The notes below the pieces were generated by a model. The model ran no database searches, had not been told where the DNA came from, and worked only from the letters and a program-made list of their open reading frames with translations. A stretch of DNA of 64,000 nucleotides from Cryobacterium luteum (GTDB lineage: Bacteria; Actinomycetota; Actinomycetes; Actinomycetales; Microbacteriaceae): positions 62,001 through 126,000 of the forward strand of contig NZ_FOCN01000007.1 in the NCBI RefSeq assembly GCF_900110125.1, read 5' to 3'. Position 1 is the stretch's first letter, and every line of letters begins with the position of its first letter. Of the stretch, positions 52,915-61,191 are shown one piece after another. The translations under genes were made by a program, and so were the position numbers.

Positions 52915-53580
52915 ATGCCGATCGAAACTGAAGCGCCGGGGCTGCGCGAGCGTAAACGCCTCGCCACCCGACGGGCCATCCAGCACGCCGTGCTGACCCT
53001 GTCCCGAGAGCGGGGCATCGACCACGTCACCGTTGAGGACATCAGCCGGGTCGCCAACGTGTCGCCGCGCACCTTTTTCAACTACTTTCCCTCAAAAGAC
53101 GCGGCGCTGATCGGGGACGCGCCGGGACTGGCATCCGCTGACGATATCGAGGCCTTCGTCGCCGGAGCGCCCGACAGCGATGTGCTCGCCGACCTCGCGG
53201 TGCTGCTCTCCAAGAGCCTGCAGCGCACCGAGGAAGACCGTGAGATCCACCAGCTGCGCCGCTCGGTCATGAAGGAGAACGCGTACCTGTTCGGTATGCG
53301 CATGGCCACCCTGCGCGACTTCGAAGACCAGCTGCAGCAGATCATTGAGAAACGCTTCAGAGCGGATGCCGCCGCTCGCGCCCCCGAAACCGCCCTCGCC
53401 GCTCGCGGAGACGATCCCGCCGAGCTGAACCAACGCGCCCTGCTGTTCACCCTGGTGGCCGTGGCCGCTATCCGCCACGCCTGGCGATGCTGGGCAGAGG
53501 GCGACGGTGCGAGCCCATTGTCGGAGCGTGTGAACGCCTCATTCGCCGAGGTGTACAGAATCACCCGGAGAAACGACTAG
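52915..53580 (+). CDS. TetR family transcriptional regulator
   Basis: 221-residue regulator. The N-terminal helix-turn-helix is TRRAIQHAVLTLSRERGIDHVTVEDISRVANVSPRTFFNYFPSKDAAL. The ligand-binding half is helical with a DDPAELNQRALLF tract and no obvious specificity. ATG at 52915 is used; no clear ribosome-binding site is seen, so a leaderless mRNA is possible. It may control itself and a neighbour; no target is evident. Confidence 0.9.
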   Translation: MPIETEAPGLRERKRLATRRAIQHAVLTLSRERGIDHVTVEDISRVANVSPRTFFNYFPSKDAALIGDAPGLASADDIEAFVAGAPDSDVLADLAVLLSKSLQRTEEDREIHQLRRSVMKENAYLFGMRMATLRDFEDQLQQIIEKRFRADAAARAPETALAARGDDPAELNQRALLFTLVAVAAIRHAWRCWAEGDGASPLSERVNASFAEVYRITRRND

Positions 53581-53626
53581 GCTTGGCTGCTGTGTCACCG
53601 AGTGCCTTATGGGGCGCTCTGGTATC

Positions 53627-53699
53627 GCCGCCTTAGCTCAGTTGGTAGAGCATCTCACTCGTAATGAGAAGGTCGTCAGTTCGATTCTGACAGGCGGCT
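53627..53699 (+). tRNA. tRNA-Thr (anticodon CGT)
   Basis: 73-nt cloverleaf with acceptor GCCGCCT/AGGCGGC, D-arm TTAGCTCAGTTGGTAGAGC, T-arm GTTCGATTC, and discriminator T at 53699 with CCA encoded at 53700-53702. The anticodon loop CTCGTAA between TCTCA and TGAGA reads CGT, decoding ACG. The accessory region begins soon after it. Confidence 0.96.
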
Positions 53700-53876
53700 C
53701 CACTAATACTCCTGGTCAGATGGGGTTTCTAAGACCGTCTCAGCGGTGTGTTGCGCCGAATTTGCCCACAAGTCCAACACTCATGCGATTTTCGGTTTTT
53801 GCGGGCAGTCTCCACGCGTCCAACCACTGACCTAGCTCCGCGAGCCCCGCCCCAACCGTGAGTGCAGGGCGGCTCG

Positions 53877-54806
53877 TCAGGACTCATCGTCACGGTCTGG
53901 AGCGGAGGCTGTCGGCCGGACGCGGCCCAGGCGTGTTCGCACGGCGATCCCGGCGCAGAGGATGACGGCGATGCCGCCGATGACGGTCTGCCAGGTGAGC
54001 TCTTCGTGGAGGATCAGTGCGGCCCAAAGGATACTGAGGACGGGTTGGGTGAGTTGTACCTGGCTGACTTGAGCCATGGGCCCGATGGCCAGCCCGCGAT
54101 ACCAGGCGAAGAATCCCAGGAACATGCTCACCAGGCCGAGGTAGGCGAAGGCCGCCCATTGGGTGGGCGTGCCGGTGGGTGGCTGGTCGACGAGGGCGAA
54201 TGCGGTCAGGGTGATCATGAGGGGCGCGGCCAGAACGAGGGCCCACGATACGGTTTGCCACGCTCCGATCTCGCGCGCGAGCAGGCCGCCTTCGGCATAG
54301 CCGATCGCCGCGGCTGCGACGGCACCGAACAGGAGCAGATCTGACCAGTGCAAGCGGATGCTTTCCCCTCCCTGCATGGATGCAAAGGCCACGGCCACCA
54401 GCGCTCCGACGGCGGCCATGATCCAGAACGGGAGCAGTGGTCGCTCTTTGCCGCGGAGGACAGCCATGACGGCCGTTGCGGCTGGCAGGAGCGCGATGAC
54501 CACGGCGCCGTGGCTGGCCGACGTCGTCGTGAGGGCAAAGGACGTCAGGAGGGGGAAGCCGACGACGACACCGCCAGCGACGACGGTCAAACGAAACCAT
54601 TGAATGCCCTGCGGAAGGCGTTGCCGCGTGATGCTCAGAGCGGCCGCGGCGAGCACGGCAGCGATGACGGCGCGGCCGGATCCGATGAACAACGGGGACA
54701 TGCTTTCGACGGCCACGCGGGTGAACGGTACGGTGAAGGAAAACGCGGCGACACCGAGCAGCCCCCAGGCGAGGCCAGCCCGGGAGGGGGATAGCGGTGT
54801 GGGCAT
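53877..54806 (-). CDS. DMT superfamily (EamA) transporter
   Basis: Ten-helix drug/metabolite exporter of 309 residues with two EamA halves, e.g. AGLAWGLLGVAAFSFTVPFTRVAVE in the first and AYLGLVSMFLGFFAWYRGLAIGPMAQVSQVQLTQPVL in the second. The ATG at 54806 (MPTPLSPSRAG) is preferred over an in-frame ATG at 54836 that would overlap the divergent regulator. It is probably controlled by that MocR regulator. Substrate unknown, perhaps an amino acid or vitamin-like compound. Confidence 0.88.
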   Translation of the reverse strand: MPTPLSPSRAGLAWGLLGVAAFSFTVPFTRVAVESMSPLFIGSGRAVIAAVLAAAALSITRQRLPQGIQWFRLTVVAGGVVVGFPLLTSFALTTTSASHGAVVIALLPAATAVMAVLRGKERPLLPFWIMAAVGALVAVAFASMQGGESIRLHWSDLLLFGAVAAAAIGYAEGGLLAREIGAWQTVSWALVLAAPLMITLTAFALVDQPPTGTPTQWAAFAYLGLVSMFLGFFAWYRGLAIGPMAQVSQVQLTQPVLSILWAALILHEELTWQTVIGGIAVILCAGIAVRTRLGRVRPTASAPDRDDES

Positions 54807-54812
54807 CCGCTT

Positions 54813-54848
54813 GATAGCGCTACTATCATATGACATGGATAACGATAG
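54813..54848. promoter_or_regulatory. Putative MocR operator in the transporter/regulator intergenic region
   Basis: GATAG-cgcta-CTATC (54813-54827) and a further GATAG at 54844-54848 lie between the divergent starts. MocR regulators often bind repeats between themselves and a divergent target. Confidence 0.35.
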
Positions 54849-56244
54849 CAGTTTTCGGATCGCGGCCGCACTGCGCGAGTGGATTGCTGGTCGCGCGCCG
54901 GGCGCCCGGCTGCCTACCAGCCGGATGCTCGTCGCCGAGTACGGGGCGAGCCCGGTGACGGTGCAGAAAGCTCTGCGCACCCTCGTGGCGCAGGGACTGA
55001 TTGAAACCCGGCCAGGGGCCGGCACCTTCGTTCGCGCGGTACGGACCGCTCGCCCGCTCGATTTCAGCTGGCAAACCGCCGCCATGCGTTCACCGAGCAG
55101 CCACCTCGGCGGTTTGAGTCCCGCGCTGCGTGCCGCGCAGCAAGGAAGCATTGCTCTGCATTCCGGGTATCCCGACCGGGAGCTGTTGCCGGAACGTTTG
55201 GTGCGGTCAGCGCTGGCTCGCGCGGCCCGAAGCGAGGCGGCGCTGACGCGTTCACCGGTCGCGGGCCTTCCGGAGCTGCAGTCCTGGTTCGCTCAAGAGC
55301 TTGGCTCCGCGACACCGGTCGGTGTGACTCCGCCCCTGCCGAGCGATGTCATCGTGCTGCCTGGAAGTCAAAGTGGCCTGGCCACGATCTTCCGTGCCCT
55401 GGTCACCGCTGGGCAGCCGCTGCTGATGGAATCGCCCACGTACTGGGGAGCGATCCAGGCTGCCGCCCAAGCCGGCATCGACGTGGTCCCGGTTCCCTCG
55501 GGACCCGAGGGGCCCGATCCCGACGAGCTCGCTCGGGCGTTCCAGGAAACCGGCTCACGGGTCTTCTACGCCCAGCCCACCTATGCGAACCCGACGGGCG
55601 CGCAGTGGTCAGAGTCCACCACGACGCAGATCCTCGACGTCGTTCGCGAGCACGGCGCCTTCTTGGTCGAAGACGATTGGGCCCATGACTTCGGCATCGA
55701 TACCGATCCGCATCCTGTCGCCGCGCGCGATGACGCCGGCCATGTGGTCTATGTGCGATCCCTCACGAAGAGCGTCTCGCCGTCCCTTCGCGTGGCGGCA
55801 ATTATTGCCCGCGGTCCCGCCAAGGAACGCATCTTGGCCGACCGCGGGGCGGAGTCCATGTACGTCAGCGGGATACTTCAGGCCGCAGCGCTCGACGTCA
55901 TTACGCAGCCGGGGTGGCAAACCCATCTGCGCAACCTTCGCCCGCAACTGCGGGCACGCCGAGACCTGTTGCTGACGAGTTTGCGCGAACACGCTCCCGA
56001 CGCCCACATCACCGCCGTTCCAGCGGGTGGTCTCAACCTGTGGGCGCGCCTGCCGGACGGGACCAACCTTGACCGTCTGGTCGCAGACTGCGAAGCCGCC
56101 GGGGTGCTGATCGCTGCCGGCTCGAGTTGGTTCCCGGCCGAGGCCGCCGGCCCATTCATCAGGCTCAACTACTCCGGGCCGAACCCAGGGGCATTCACCG
56201 ATGGCGCCCGCATCATCGGCCGAGCACTCTTGTCCAACCACTAA
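54835..56244 (+). CDS. MocR/PdxR-type GntR regulator with aminotransferase domain
   Basis: 469-residue fusion regulator. An N-terminal GntR helix-turn-helix (about 1-72; RLPTSRMLVAEYGASPVTVQKALRTL) is joined to a fold-type I PLP domain. That domain has QPTYANPTGAQWS, VEDDWAHDFG and the PLP lysine in VRSLTKSVSPSLRV. MocR proteins use PLP or a derivative as a signal. The ATG at 54835 is chosen. It is divergent from the DMT exporter and likely regulates it. Confidence 0.93.
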   Translation: MDNDSSFRIAAALREWIAGRAPGARLPTSRMLVAEYGASPVTVQKALRTLVAQGLIETRPGAGTFVRAVRTARPLDFSWQTAAMRSPSSHLGGLSPALRAAQQGSIALHSGYPDRELLPERLVRSALARAARSEAALTRSPVAGLPELQSWFAQELGSATPVGVTPPLPSDVIVLPGSQSGLATIFRALVTAGQPLLMESPTYWGAIQAAAQAGIDVVPVPSGPEGPDPDELARAFQETGSRVFYAQPTYANPTGAQWSESTTTQILDVVREHGAFLVEDDWAHDFGIDTDPHPVAARDDAGHVVYVRSLTKSVSPSLRVAAIIARGPAKERILADRGAESMYVSGILQAAALDVITQPGWQTHLRNLRPQLRARRDLLLTSLREHAPDAHITAVPAGGLNLWARLPDGTNLDRLVADCEAAGVLIAAGSSWFPAEAAGPFIRLNYSGPNPGAFTDGARIIGRALLSNH

Positions 56245-56334
56245 CAGTGCCATCGGTGACGTGAGCGACGGTCCGGACCGCAGTCATCTGGCCGTTTTGT
56301 TCGCGGCGCTGCGTGAGGACGCGCTGGGGGCGGT

Positions 56335-56832
56335 TCACACGATCACCCCGAGTGCGACCCGCAGTTCATCCTTCGCACGTTTGTAACGGCCACGCGCGGT
56401 CGGTGCGGGAATCCCGACGACCTGGGCGGCTTGAGCGAGGGTGAACCCTTCCCAATGAACGAGCTGAACGATTTCCCGAAGCTCGGGGCTGAGTTGTGAG
56501 AGAGCGTCCCGCACGTCGCTGCCCTCGTCGGCTGCCGGCGCGGTCCGGGCCGACATGACGTGGGTTCGAATCTTCTCTGACAGTGCGAGGCGACGTCGTT
56601 CACCGCGGGAATGGTTCAGGAGGGTTCCCCTGGCGAGACCGAAGATCCACATCCGGGCACCTTCCGCGTCGGCGGGAAGGAGGTTCACCCGGCGCCAGGC
56701 GACCATCATGGTGTCGCCGAGGAGATCGGCGGCGTCGTCGGGCCCCACGCGGCGTTGCAGGTACCGCAGTACGTCCCCAGCGCACTGGTCGAGGACCTTC
56801 GTCAGCTGTTTGCCCTTTTGGCGGGCGTTCAC
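56335..56832 (-). CDS. ECF-type RNA polymerase sigma factor
   Basis: 165-residue sigma-70 family protein with region 2 (LRYLQRRVGPDDAADLLGDTMMVAWRR, then MWIFGLARGTLLNHSR) and region 4 (LSPELREIVQLVHWEGFTLAQAAQVVGIPAPTARGRYKRAKDELR). GTG at 56832 overlaps the stop of the membrane-protein gene (GTGA). The pair may work as sigma/anti-sigma, although the membrane gene comes first here. Confidence 0.88.
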   Translation of the reverse strand: MNARQKGKQLTKVLDQCAGDVLRYLQRRVGPDDAADLLGDTMMVAWRRVNLLPADAEGARMWIFGLARGTLLNHSRGERRRLALSEKIRTHVMSARTAPAADEGSDVRDALSQLSPELREIVQLVHWEGFTLAQAAQVVGIPAPTARGRYKRAKDELRVALGVIV

Positions 56833-57437
56833 GGCACGACGATGGCGCACTGGACCTGCAAGTCGGAGACGACCACACCTGTCGTCGCTGACAATCGTGT
56901 GATGGCCATTTTCACAGCGACCAGGTTGGCTGCCGCGTAGGTGCCGTCATCCGTCTGGGGTACGGATCCGGGAGGTCTGTCTTCGATGGTGCCGTCATCG
57001 GTGACCACGACCAGAGAGTCGTTGCGGAGCTCCGTTGTGATCTGTTCGATATCGGCGGGGTCGACCTGCAGAGCGCCCATCGATTCAACGAACGCGTCCC
57101 AGTCTCCGGCCGCGGCCTCGTGCTGGAGGGCGATGCGGCCTTCACATGCTCGACCGCTGGGAAGCACGAATGCGTACGCCATGTCAGGATGCTCAGCCCA
57201 GGGCAGCCAGGCGAAGACGCCGGTGGCTGTGGCAGCGCCGGCAGTACCTGTCAGCGCCAGTGCGAGGCCGAATCCGACGACCAGACGAGTGGTCCAGCGA
57301 GACGGAGTTCTGGTTGCGACTTCGCGTGCTGCTGCCTGGTTCATCACCTCGAGGTCGCGCTGCACTCCGGGCGTTATCGTCACCGTCCCTGGTGACGATT
57401 GGCCGAGCATCATGTCGAGTGGGTCCGTTGCGTTCAT
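56829..57437 (-). CDS. Single-pass membrane protein, possible anti-sigma factor
   Basis: 202-residue protein with a cytoplasmic N-terminus of about 50 residues, one helix (TRLVVGFGLALALTGTAGAATATGVFAWL) and an outside domain with a Cys pair (GRACEG and LQVQCAIVV). ATG at 57437 follows TTGGAG. It is coupled to the sigma gene by a 4-bp overlap, which suggests an anti-sigma or sensor role. No zinc-binding anti-sigma motif is visible. Confidence 0.65.
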   Translation of the reverse strand: MNATDPLDMMLGQSSPGTVTITPGVQRDLEVMNQAAAREVATRTPSRWTTRLVVGFGLALALTGTAGAATATGVFAWLPWAEHPDMAYAFVLPSGRACEGRIALQHEAAAGDWDAFVESMGALQVDPADIEQITTELRNDSLVVVTDDGTIEDRPPGSVPQTDDGTYAAANLVAVKMAITRLSATTGVVVSDLQVQCAIVVP

Positions 57438-57910
57438 GTGTTGCTCCAAGCCTGAAAGGTGCGTTACTACAGACATGTCCGGACGCACTCGAAACGATCA
57501 CTCGGCAAGTTGATCTCCCTAAATGGTCGGCATGAACTCCGCGGGCGAATCGAGAATCGCGCCGATTCTGTCGCCAACACGCCGTGGCCGAATCGACGTA
57601 CCACTACAGAAACTAGGCCATTTCACTGCCCAACAAGTAATTACTACCGCCGGTGACATGAATTGACCTCGGCCGGGTTAGCACTGTGGTGCGCCGAGGT
57701 TCTCTTCTCGCGAGCGCCTCGGGCCGTGGTGGACTCGGTTCCAACGTGGTGGGTGTCGTTGGACCTGATCAGGGTTCCCGCACGGGCCGGGCAAACGCTC
57801 GCAGCAGCGTGGCCAGCCGCCGAGCGCATGAGTCAACAGAAAGTCACTTGTACTCGCGCTTCCATACAAGTTGTGTTAGACATGTCACACAAACGTTGAA
57901 AGGATCCGCC
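57438..57910. other. 473-bp divergent intergenic region
   Basis: Separates the sigma/membrane pair from the next membrane protein. No gene with recognisable features is seen. The operators at 57848-57893 lie at its right end. Confidence 0.5.
57848..57893 (+). promoter_or_regulatory. Two inverted repeats upstream of the GntR operon
   Basis: CTTGTA (57848-57853) with TACAAG (57866-57871), and TTGTGT (57872-57877) with ACACAA (57888-57893). They end 17 bp before the first gene start, in a position fitting autoregulation by the GntR protein. Confidence 0.45.
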
Positions 57911-58954
57911 ATGTGGCAGAGCATCATTACTCGAGTTGGCCCCGCTGAACTCGTGACAGCGGCCTTCTCTTTGCCATTGTTCTCGTTGGTCCTCGCCCTT
58001 GTCGTCATTGGGGGATTGCTCATCGGCATGTGGGCGCATCGCCGTCGAACAGGGCCAGGTTCGAGCGAGGCCCGGACGTTGCTTCCCGGGCGCTTTCTTG
58101 CCGAACGGCGCGTTCTGAGCGTGGCTGCACTGACGGTGATCGTCGTCTACGCGATCGAAAACGTGGTGCGCGGATACCTGCTGAACCTCGCAGACATCGT
58201 CGAGTGGTGGCAATACGCCATGCCCCTCTTCACCGCTTCTGTCGGCCTCATATTCATGCTCGGCTTCTTGTCGCTGGAGCGAGGCGCCCTATCCGGACAG
58301 CCCGTCGTGTCTCTTGCCCGACGCACGTGGACCAGCTTCACGTCCTTCCCTCGCCTCGTTGGTGTTGGTGCCGCTTCGTTGGCCTTAATCGCTACGACGG
58401 TTGCTGCGGGACTGGCGTCATCGCCGGACGATCTAGGCCGCTACATTCTTCTGGCCATTCCCGTACCCAACGTGCCCATCGACGCACTCCGTCCGTGGTT
58501 CTACGGCTGGGCCTACGGTGTGCCCGTTCTGGTCTGCCTGGCGGCGCTGATGGTCGTCACGTGGGCCGCACTACGCCGAAACTCGCTGCGCCCCTTTCTG
58601 GGGCCTCAGACCCTGGTCGTTGAGAAGCGTGCGCGGGTTGAGGTCGCCACTGGCGTGGTGCGGATTGCAACCGCGAGCATGTTACTGGCACTCGGCGGTG
58701 CCTTTCGATTCATTGATCGTGCCGGGTCGATCGCGGGGTTGCAGGTCGGCGGTGACGGTGGTCGGACCGACTCGTACGACTTGGCGTGGCGATATGCGGA
58801 GTTCGCGGTGGCGGCCGGATATCTTGCGCCACTCCTCGAGATCGCCGCCTTCGTTCTCCTCCTCCTGGTCGTCACCGGCGTGCCGCTGAAAGAAGCATTC
58901 CTCCACGCACAAGACGGCAGCCCGCAGCGAGTCCTATCGGAATCAGTGCGATGA
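57911..58954 (+). CDS. Polytopic membrane protein of unknown function
   Basis: 347-residue protein with about seven hydrophobic segments, starting LVTAAFSLPLFSLVLALVVIGGLLIGMW and ending LAPLLEIAAFVLLLLVVTGVPL. I do not recognise a family. ATG at 57911 follows AAAGGA. Its last bases overlap the GntR start (ATGA). Such YtrA-type GntR genes often pair with membrane proteins or ABC transporters whose expression they control. It has none of the CGGATGC motif so frequent elsewhere. Confidence 0.75.
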   Translation: MWQSIITRVGPAELVTAAFSLPLFSLVLALVVIGGLLIGMWAHRRRTGPGSSEARTLLPGRFLAERRVLSVAALTVIVVYAIENVVRGYLLNLADIVEWWQYAMPLFTASVGLIFMLGFLSLERGALSGQPVVSLARRTWTSFTSFPRLVGVGAASLALIATTVAAGLASSPDDLGRYILLAIPVPNVPIDALRPWFYGWAYGVPVLVCLAALMVVTWAALRRNSLRPFLGPQTLVVEKRARVEVATGVVRIATASMLLALGGAFRFIDRAGSIAGLQVGGDGGRTDSYDLAWRYAEFAVAAGYLAPLLEIAAFVLLLLVVTGVPLKEAFLHAQDGSPQRVLSESVR

Positions 58955-59361
58955 CCCCCCAGCAGATCGTGCCGGCGGCCGATGACGCTAGTCCGGCGCT
59001 CGGCATCTACCGCCAGTTCCGTGGCCTCATCGTGTCCGGACAGCTGGGTTCGGGAGAAAGGCTGCCGACCGTGCGGCAGGCCGCCAGCGACCTCCGTGTA
59101 TCTCCGAGCACGGTCGGGAAAGCATACAAAATGCTCGAACGCGACGGACTGGTCGTAACACGCACGGCCGCGGGCACTCGCGTCGCCGAGTCAGCGGCAG
59201 TGCTTCCACTGTCCGTCATTCGGCGCATTCGTGACCTGGCCGCCGAGGCGGACGCGACCGGCGTCAACACCGACGACGTCATCGATGTTCTCCGTGTCGT
59301 GTGGCGGGTGGAGTCACCCGCAGCGCCGCCATCCACCACCGGGGACAACGGTATCGACTGA
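58951..59361 (+). CDS. GntR family regulator (YtrA type)
   Basis: 136-residue regulator starting at an ATG that overlaps the upstream stop (ATGA). The winged helix is LPTVRQAASDLRVSPSTVGKAYKMLERDGLV, with a short helical C-terminus typical of YtrA-type GntR proteins. It probably represses its own operon through the inverted repeats upstream of 57911. Confidence 0.87.
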   Translation: MTPQQIVPAADDASPALGIYRQFRGLIVSGQLGSGERLPTVRQAASDLRVSPSTVGKAYKMLERDGLVVTRTAAGTRVAESAAVLPLSVIRRIRDLAAEADATGVNTDDVIDVLRVVWRVESPAAPPSTTGDNGID

Positions 59362-59434
59362 GGCACAGACCCGTCAGCATGCAACGGCCGCTCTGGAGAC
59401 GTCCACGACATCGAAGCCAGAGCCAGGAGCAACA

Positions 59435-59536
59435 ATGAGGGTAAACATCGACCCGGCAGCTATAACCCGTCCGCCGACAATCTCCATCGATATCCCTGCC
59501 GCGATGCTGAGACCTGGCGAGATGCCGGCGGGCTGA
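59435..59536 (+). CDS. Possible 33-residue small protein
   Basis: A short frame from ATG 59435 to TGA 59536, preceded by AGGAG at 59425-59429 with good spacing. It could be a third gene of the GntR operon or chance. The sequence (MRVNIDPAAITRPPTISIDI) matches nothing I know. Confidence 0.25.
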   Translation: MRVNIDPAAITRPPTISIDIPAAMLRPGEMPAG

Positions 59537-59569
59537 GAGTAGCGGGCTGCGGCCCAGCCCCGTCGCAGG

Positions 59570-59761
59570 CAGCAGGGTTGAACCTGCGTAGATCGTCCGA
59601 TACGCGGAGTCGGGTGCATCCCAGCGCCCGTTAAATCGCCCGTTGATGGAGTGGGCCCAGTCGACTCAGTTCCACGGTTCAGATCCGTACCCGATGCGCC
59701 AAACCTCCCCAGGGTCGGTGCGAACGGCCAATCGGCCGACCGTGTCCGGCGTGATTTCCAC
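59570..59761 (-). pseudogene. RES-domain toxin remnant with in-frame stop
   Basis: On the minus strand a GTG at 59761 overlaps the antitoxin stop (TAGTG). It reads VEITPDTVGRLAVRTDP, then GEVWRIGYGSEPWN and a TGA (59668-59666). The same frame continues VDWAHSINGRFNGRWDAPDSAYRTIYAGSTLL before homology is lost. The W-R-x-x-x-x-PW opening, GRFxGRWDAP and YRTIYAGSTLL are RES-domain signatures of NAD-degrading toxins. A nonsense codon plus loss of the C-terminal half means the toxin is inactive. Confidence 0.78.
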
Positions 59762-60144
59762 TAGCCGACGGCGGCGAACGCTCGAGCGGCGGCCAGCACG
59801 CGCGGGCCGACCTCGTCTGGGTTGCCCTCGCGAATAAGCCGAGCAGGCGCCGTGTCTTCAAGTTGCGGATTCATGCCCTGAAACCACGCCTGGACCACTC
59901 GCGGTTGATCGCGCTCGGTGAGCAAGCCGGCGACCTGGTATGCGAGCCTAAGCCGGCGAATGGCCTCGGCCGGTGGCTTTCGTGTGCCGTCAGCCCACTG
60001 CCGCACGGCGCGGGTTTCCGTGACGGAACCGAGGTAAGCCACAAGCTGGGCACCCAAGAGCTCACGGAGCTGGCCGACGAGTTCGGCGATATCCGATCGG
60101 ATTGAGATCTCGTAGGCCCGCAGGCCGGGAGTGTTAAGTGACAT
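59761..60144 (-). CDS. Xre/MbcA/ParS-type antitoxin
   Basis: 127-residue protein of the RES-Xre toxin-antitoxin type. The first half contains a degenerate helix-turn-helix (ELVGQLRELLGAQLVAYLGSVTETRAVRQWADGTRKPPAEAIRRLRLAY) and the second half an MbcA/ParS-like toxin-binding segment (QPRVVQAWFQGMNPQLEDTAPARLIREGN). It immediately precedes the broken RES toxin, as expected for such a pair. The antitoxin is intact while its toxin is not. Confidence 0.82.
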   Translation of the reverse strand: MSLNTPGLRAYEISIRSDIAELVGQLRELLGAQLVAYLGSVTETRAVRQWADGTRKPPAEAIRRLRLAYQVAGLLTERDQPRVVQAWFQGMNPQLEDTAPARLIREGNPDEVGPRVLAAARAFAAVG

Positions 60145-60492
60145 ATCACCATCCTAGCTTTCTACCAGGCTAGATACCTTCGTTGGAACACCCGAAATCC
60201 CATAGTAAATGACCACATGCGTGCTCGGCACTGGGCTTTCTCACTGGGCTTTCTCACCGGGCAGCTTGCAGGGACCCAGTGACTGTCGATTGGCGGGACC
60301 ATCCGGACGCTCGTGACGAGTTTCGGGAAGCTCACGAACACTACTCGGCCATACCAGCGGCATCCGAGCCTAGAATTGAGCAAGATTCGGATAACTGTCG
60401 ATGCTGCCCGTTTAGCCTCGCGACTTGGGTCGGGCAGTGAAACAGCGGCAGCCGTTGTTGAACCCCTTCCCGAGACAGCCACGGAGGTGGCC
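60145..60492. other. 348-bp intergenic region upstream of the GNAT gene
   Basis: No gene I can support. CTGGGCTTTCTCA is tandemly repeated at about 60231-60256. Open frames here have no recognisable product. Confidence 0.4.
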
Positions 60493-61080
60493 GTGACGAC
60501 GACGCACATGATCAAACCGCTGACCGCCGACACCTTTCGGGCGTGGCTGTCGCTCGTGCAGAAGCACAACGGGGTCTGGGGTGGGTGCTACTGCTCGTAT
60601 TTTCACGGCGACACGGAGCGCACCATTAAGAGTGAGTACGACGGGCCGACATTCAAGCAGAGACTCGTGGCGGAGGGTGTCGCACATGCCGCGCTCGTCT
60701 TCGATGGCGACGACGTGATCGCATGGTGCGAGTACGGCAGCCCGCTCGAACTGCCGCGCATCTACCACCGCAAGGAGTACGACGCGGGCGAGAACAAACC
60801 GGCGCCGTGGCGCATCACGTGCTTCTTCGTCGACCGCGACCATCGACGTTCCGGAGTGGCACGGGAAGCACTGGATGGCGCGCTCGAGCTGATCGCGCTG
60901 GCCGGTGGGGGCGAGGTAGTCTCGTTTCCCAACGAACTCGCGCCCGGCAAGAGAACGTCGTCCTCCTTTCTCCACAACGGTACGAGGGCCATGTTCGAGA
61001 AGGCGGGATTTTCGTTCGAGCGTCACATCGGCAAGAGCAAAACTGTGATGCGCACGACGGTCCCGCCGGCCTGCGGCTGA
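60493..61080 (+). CDS. GNAT family N-acetyltransferase
   Basis: 195-residue acyl-CoA-dependent acetyltransferase. GTG at 60493 is preferred because GGAGG lies at 60483-60487; an ATG at 60508 is too far from it. The acetyl-CoA motif is ITCFFVDRDHRRSGVAREALDGAL, followed by GGGEVVSFPNEL. The small cysteine patch WGGCYCSYF near the N-terminus is unusual. Substrate unknown. Confidence 0.82.
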   Translation: MTTTHMIKPLTADTFRAWLSLVQKHNGVWGGCYCSYFHGDTERTIKSEYDGPTFKQRLVAEGVAHAALVFDGDDVIAWCEYGSPLELPRIYHRKEYDAGENKPAPWRITCFFVDRDHRRSGVAREALDGALELIALAGGGEVVSFPNELAPGKRTSSSFLHNGTRAMFEKAGFSFERHIGKSKTVMRTTVPPACG

Positions 61081-61191
61081 CGCCGGTTTCGCGCGGGCGG
61101 GTCGACGCAGTCAGATACGCATCGCCGACGAAACTTGTACTCGCGTCTCAACTTGTGCCTGCGACATGCATGGCCGCAACCGGGTTTGTCG

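Noticed and set aside
53609-53830. Short frame across tRNA-Thr
   Set aside because: It reads through the tRNA gene and has no protein-like features.
59374-59619. 81-codon minus-strand frame beside the RES remnant
   Set aside because: It is out of frame with the RES sequence and has no recognisable similarity.
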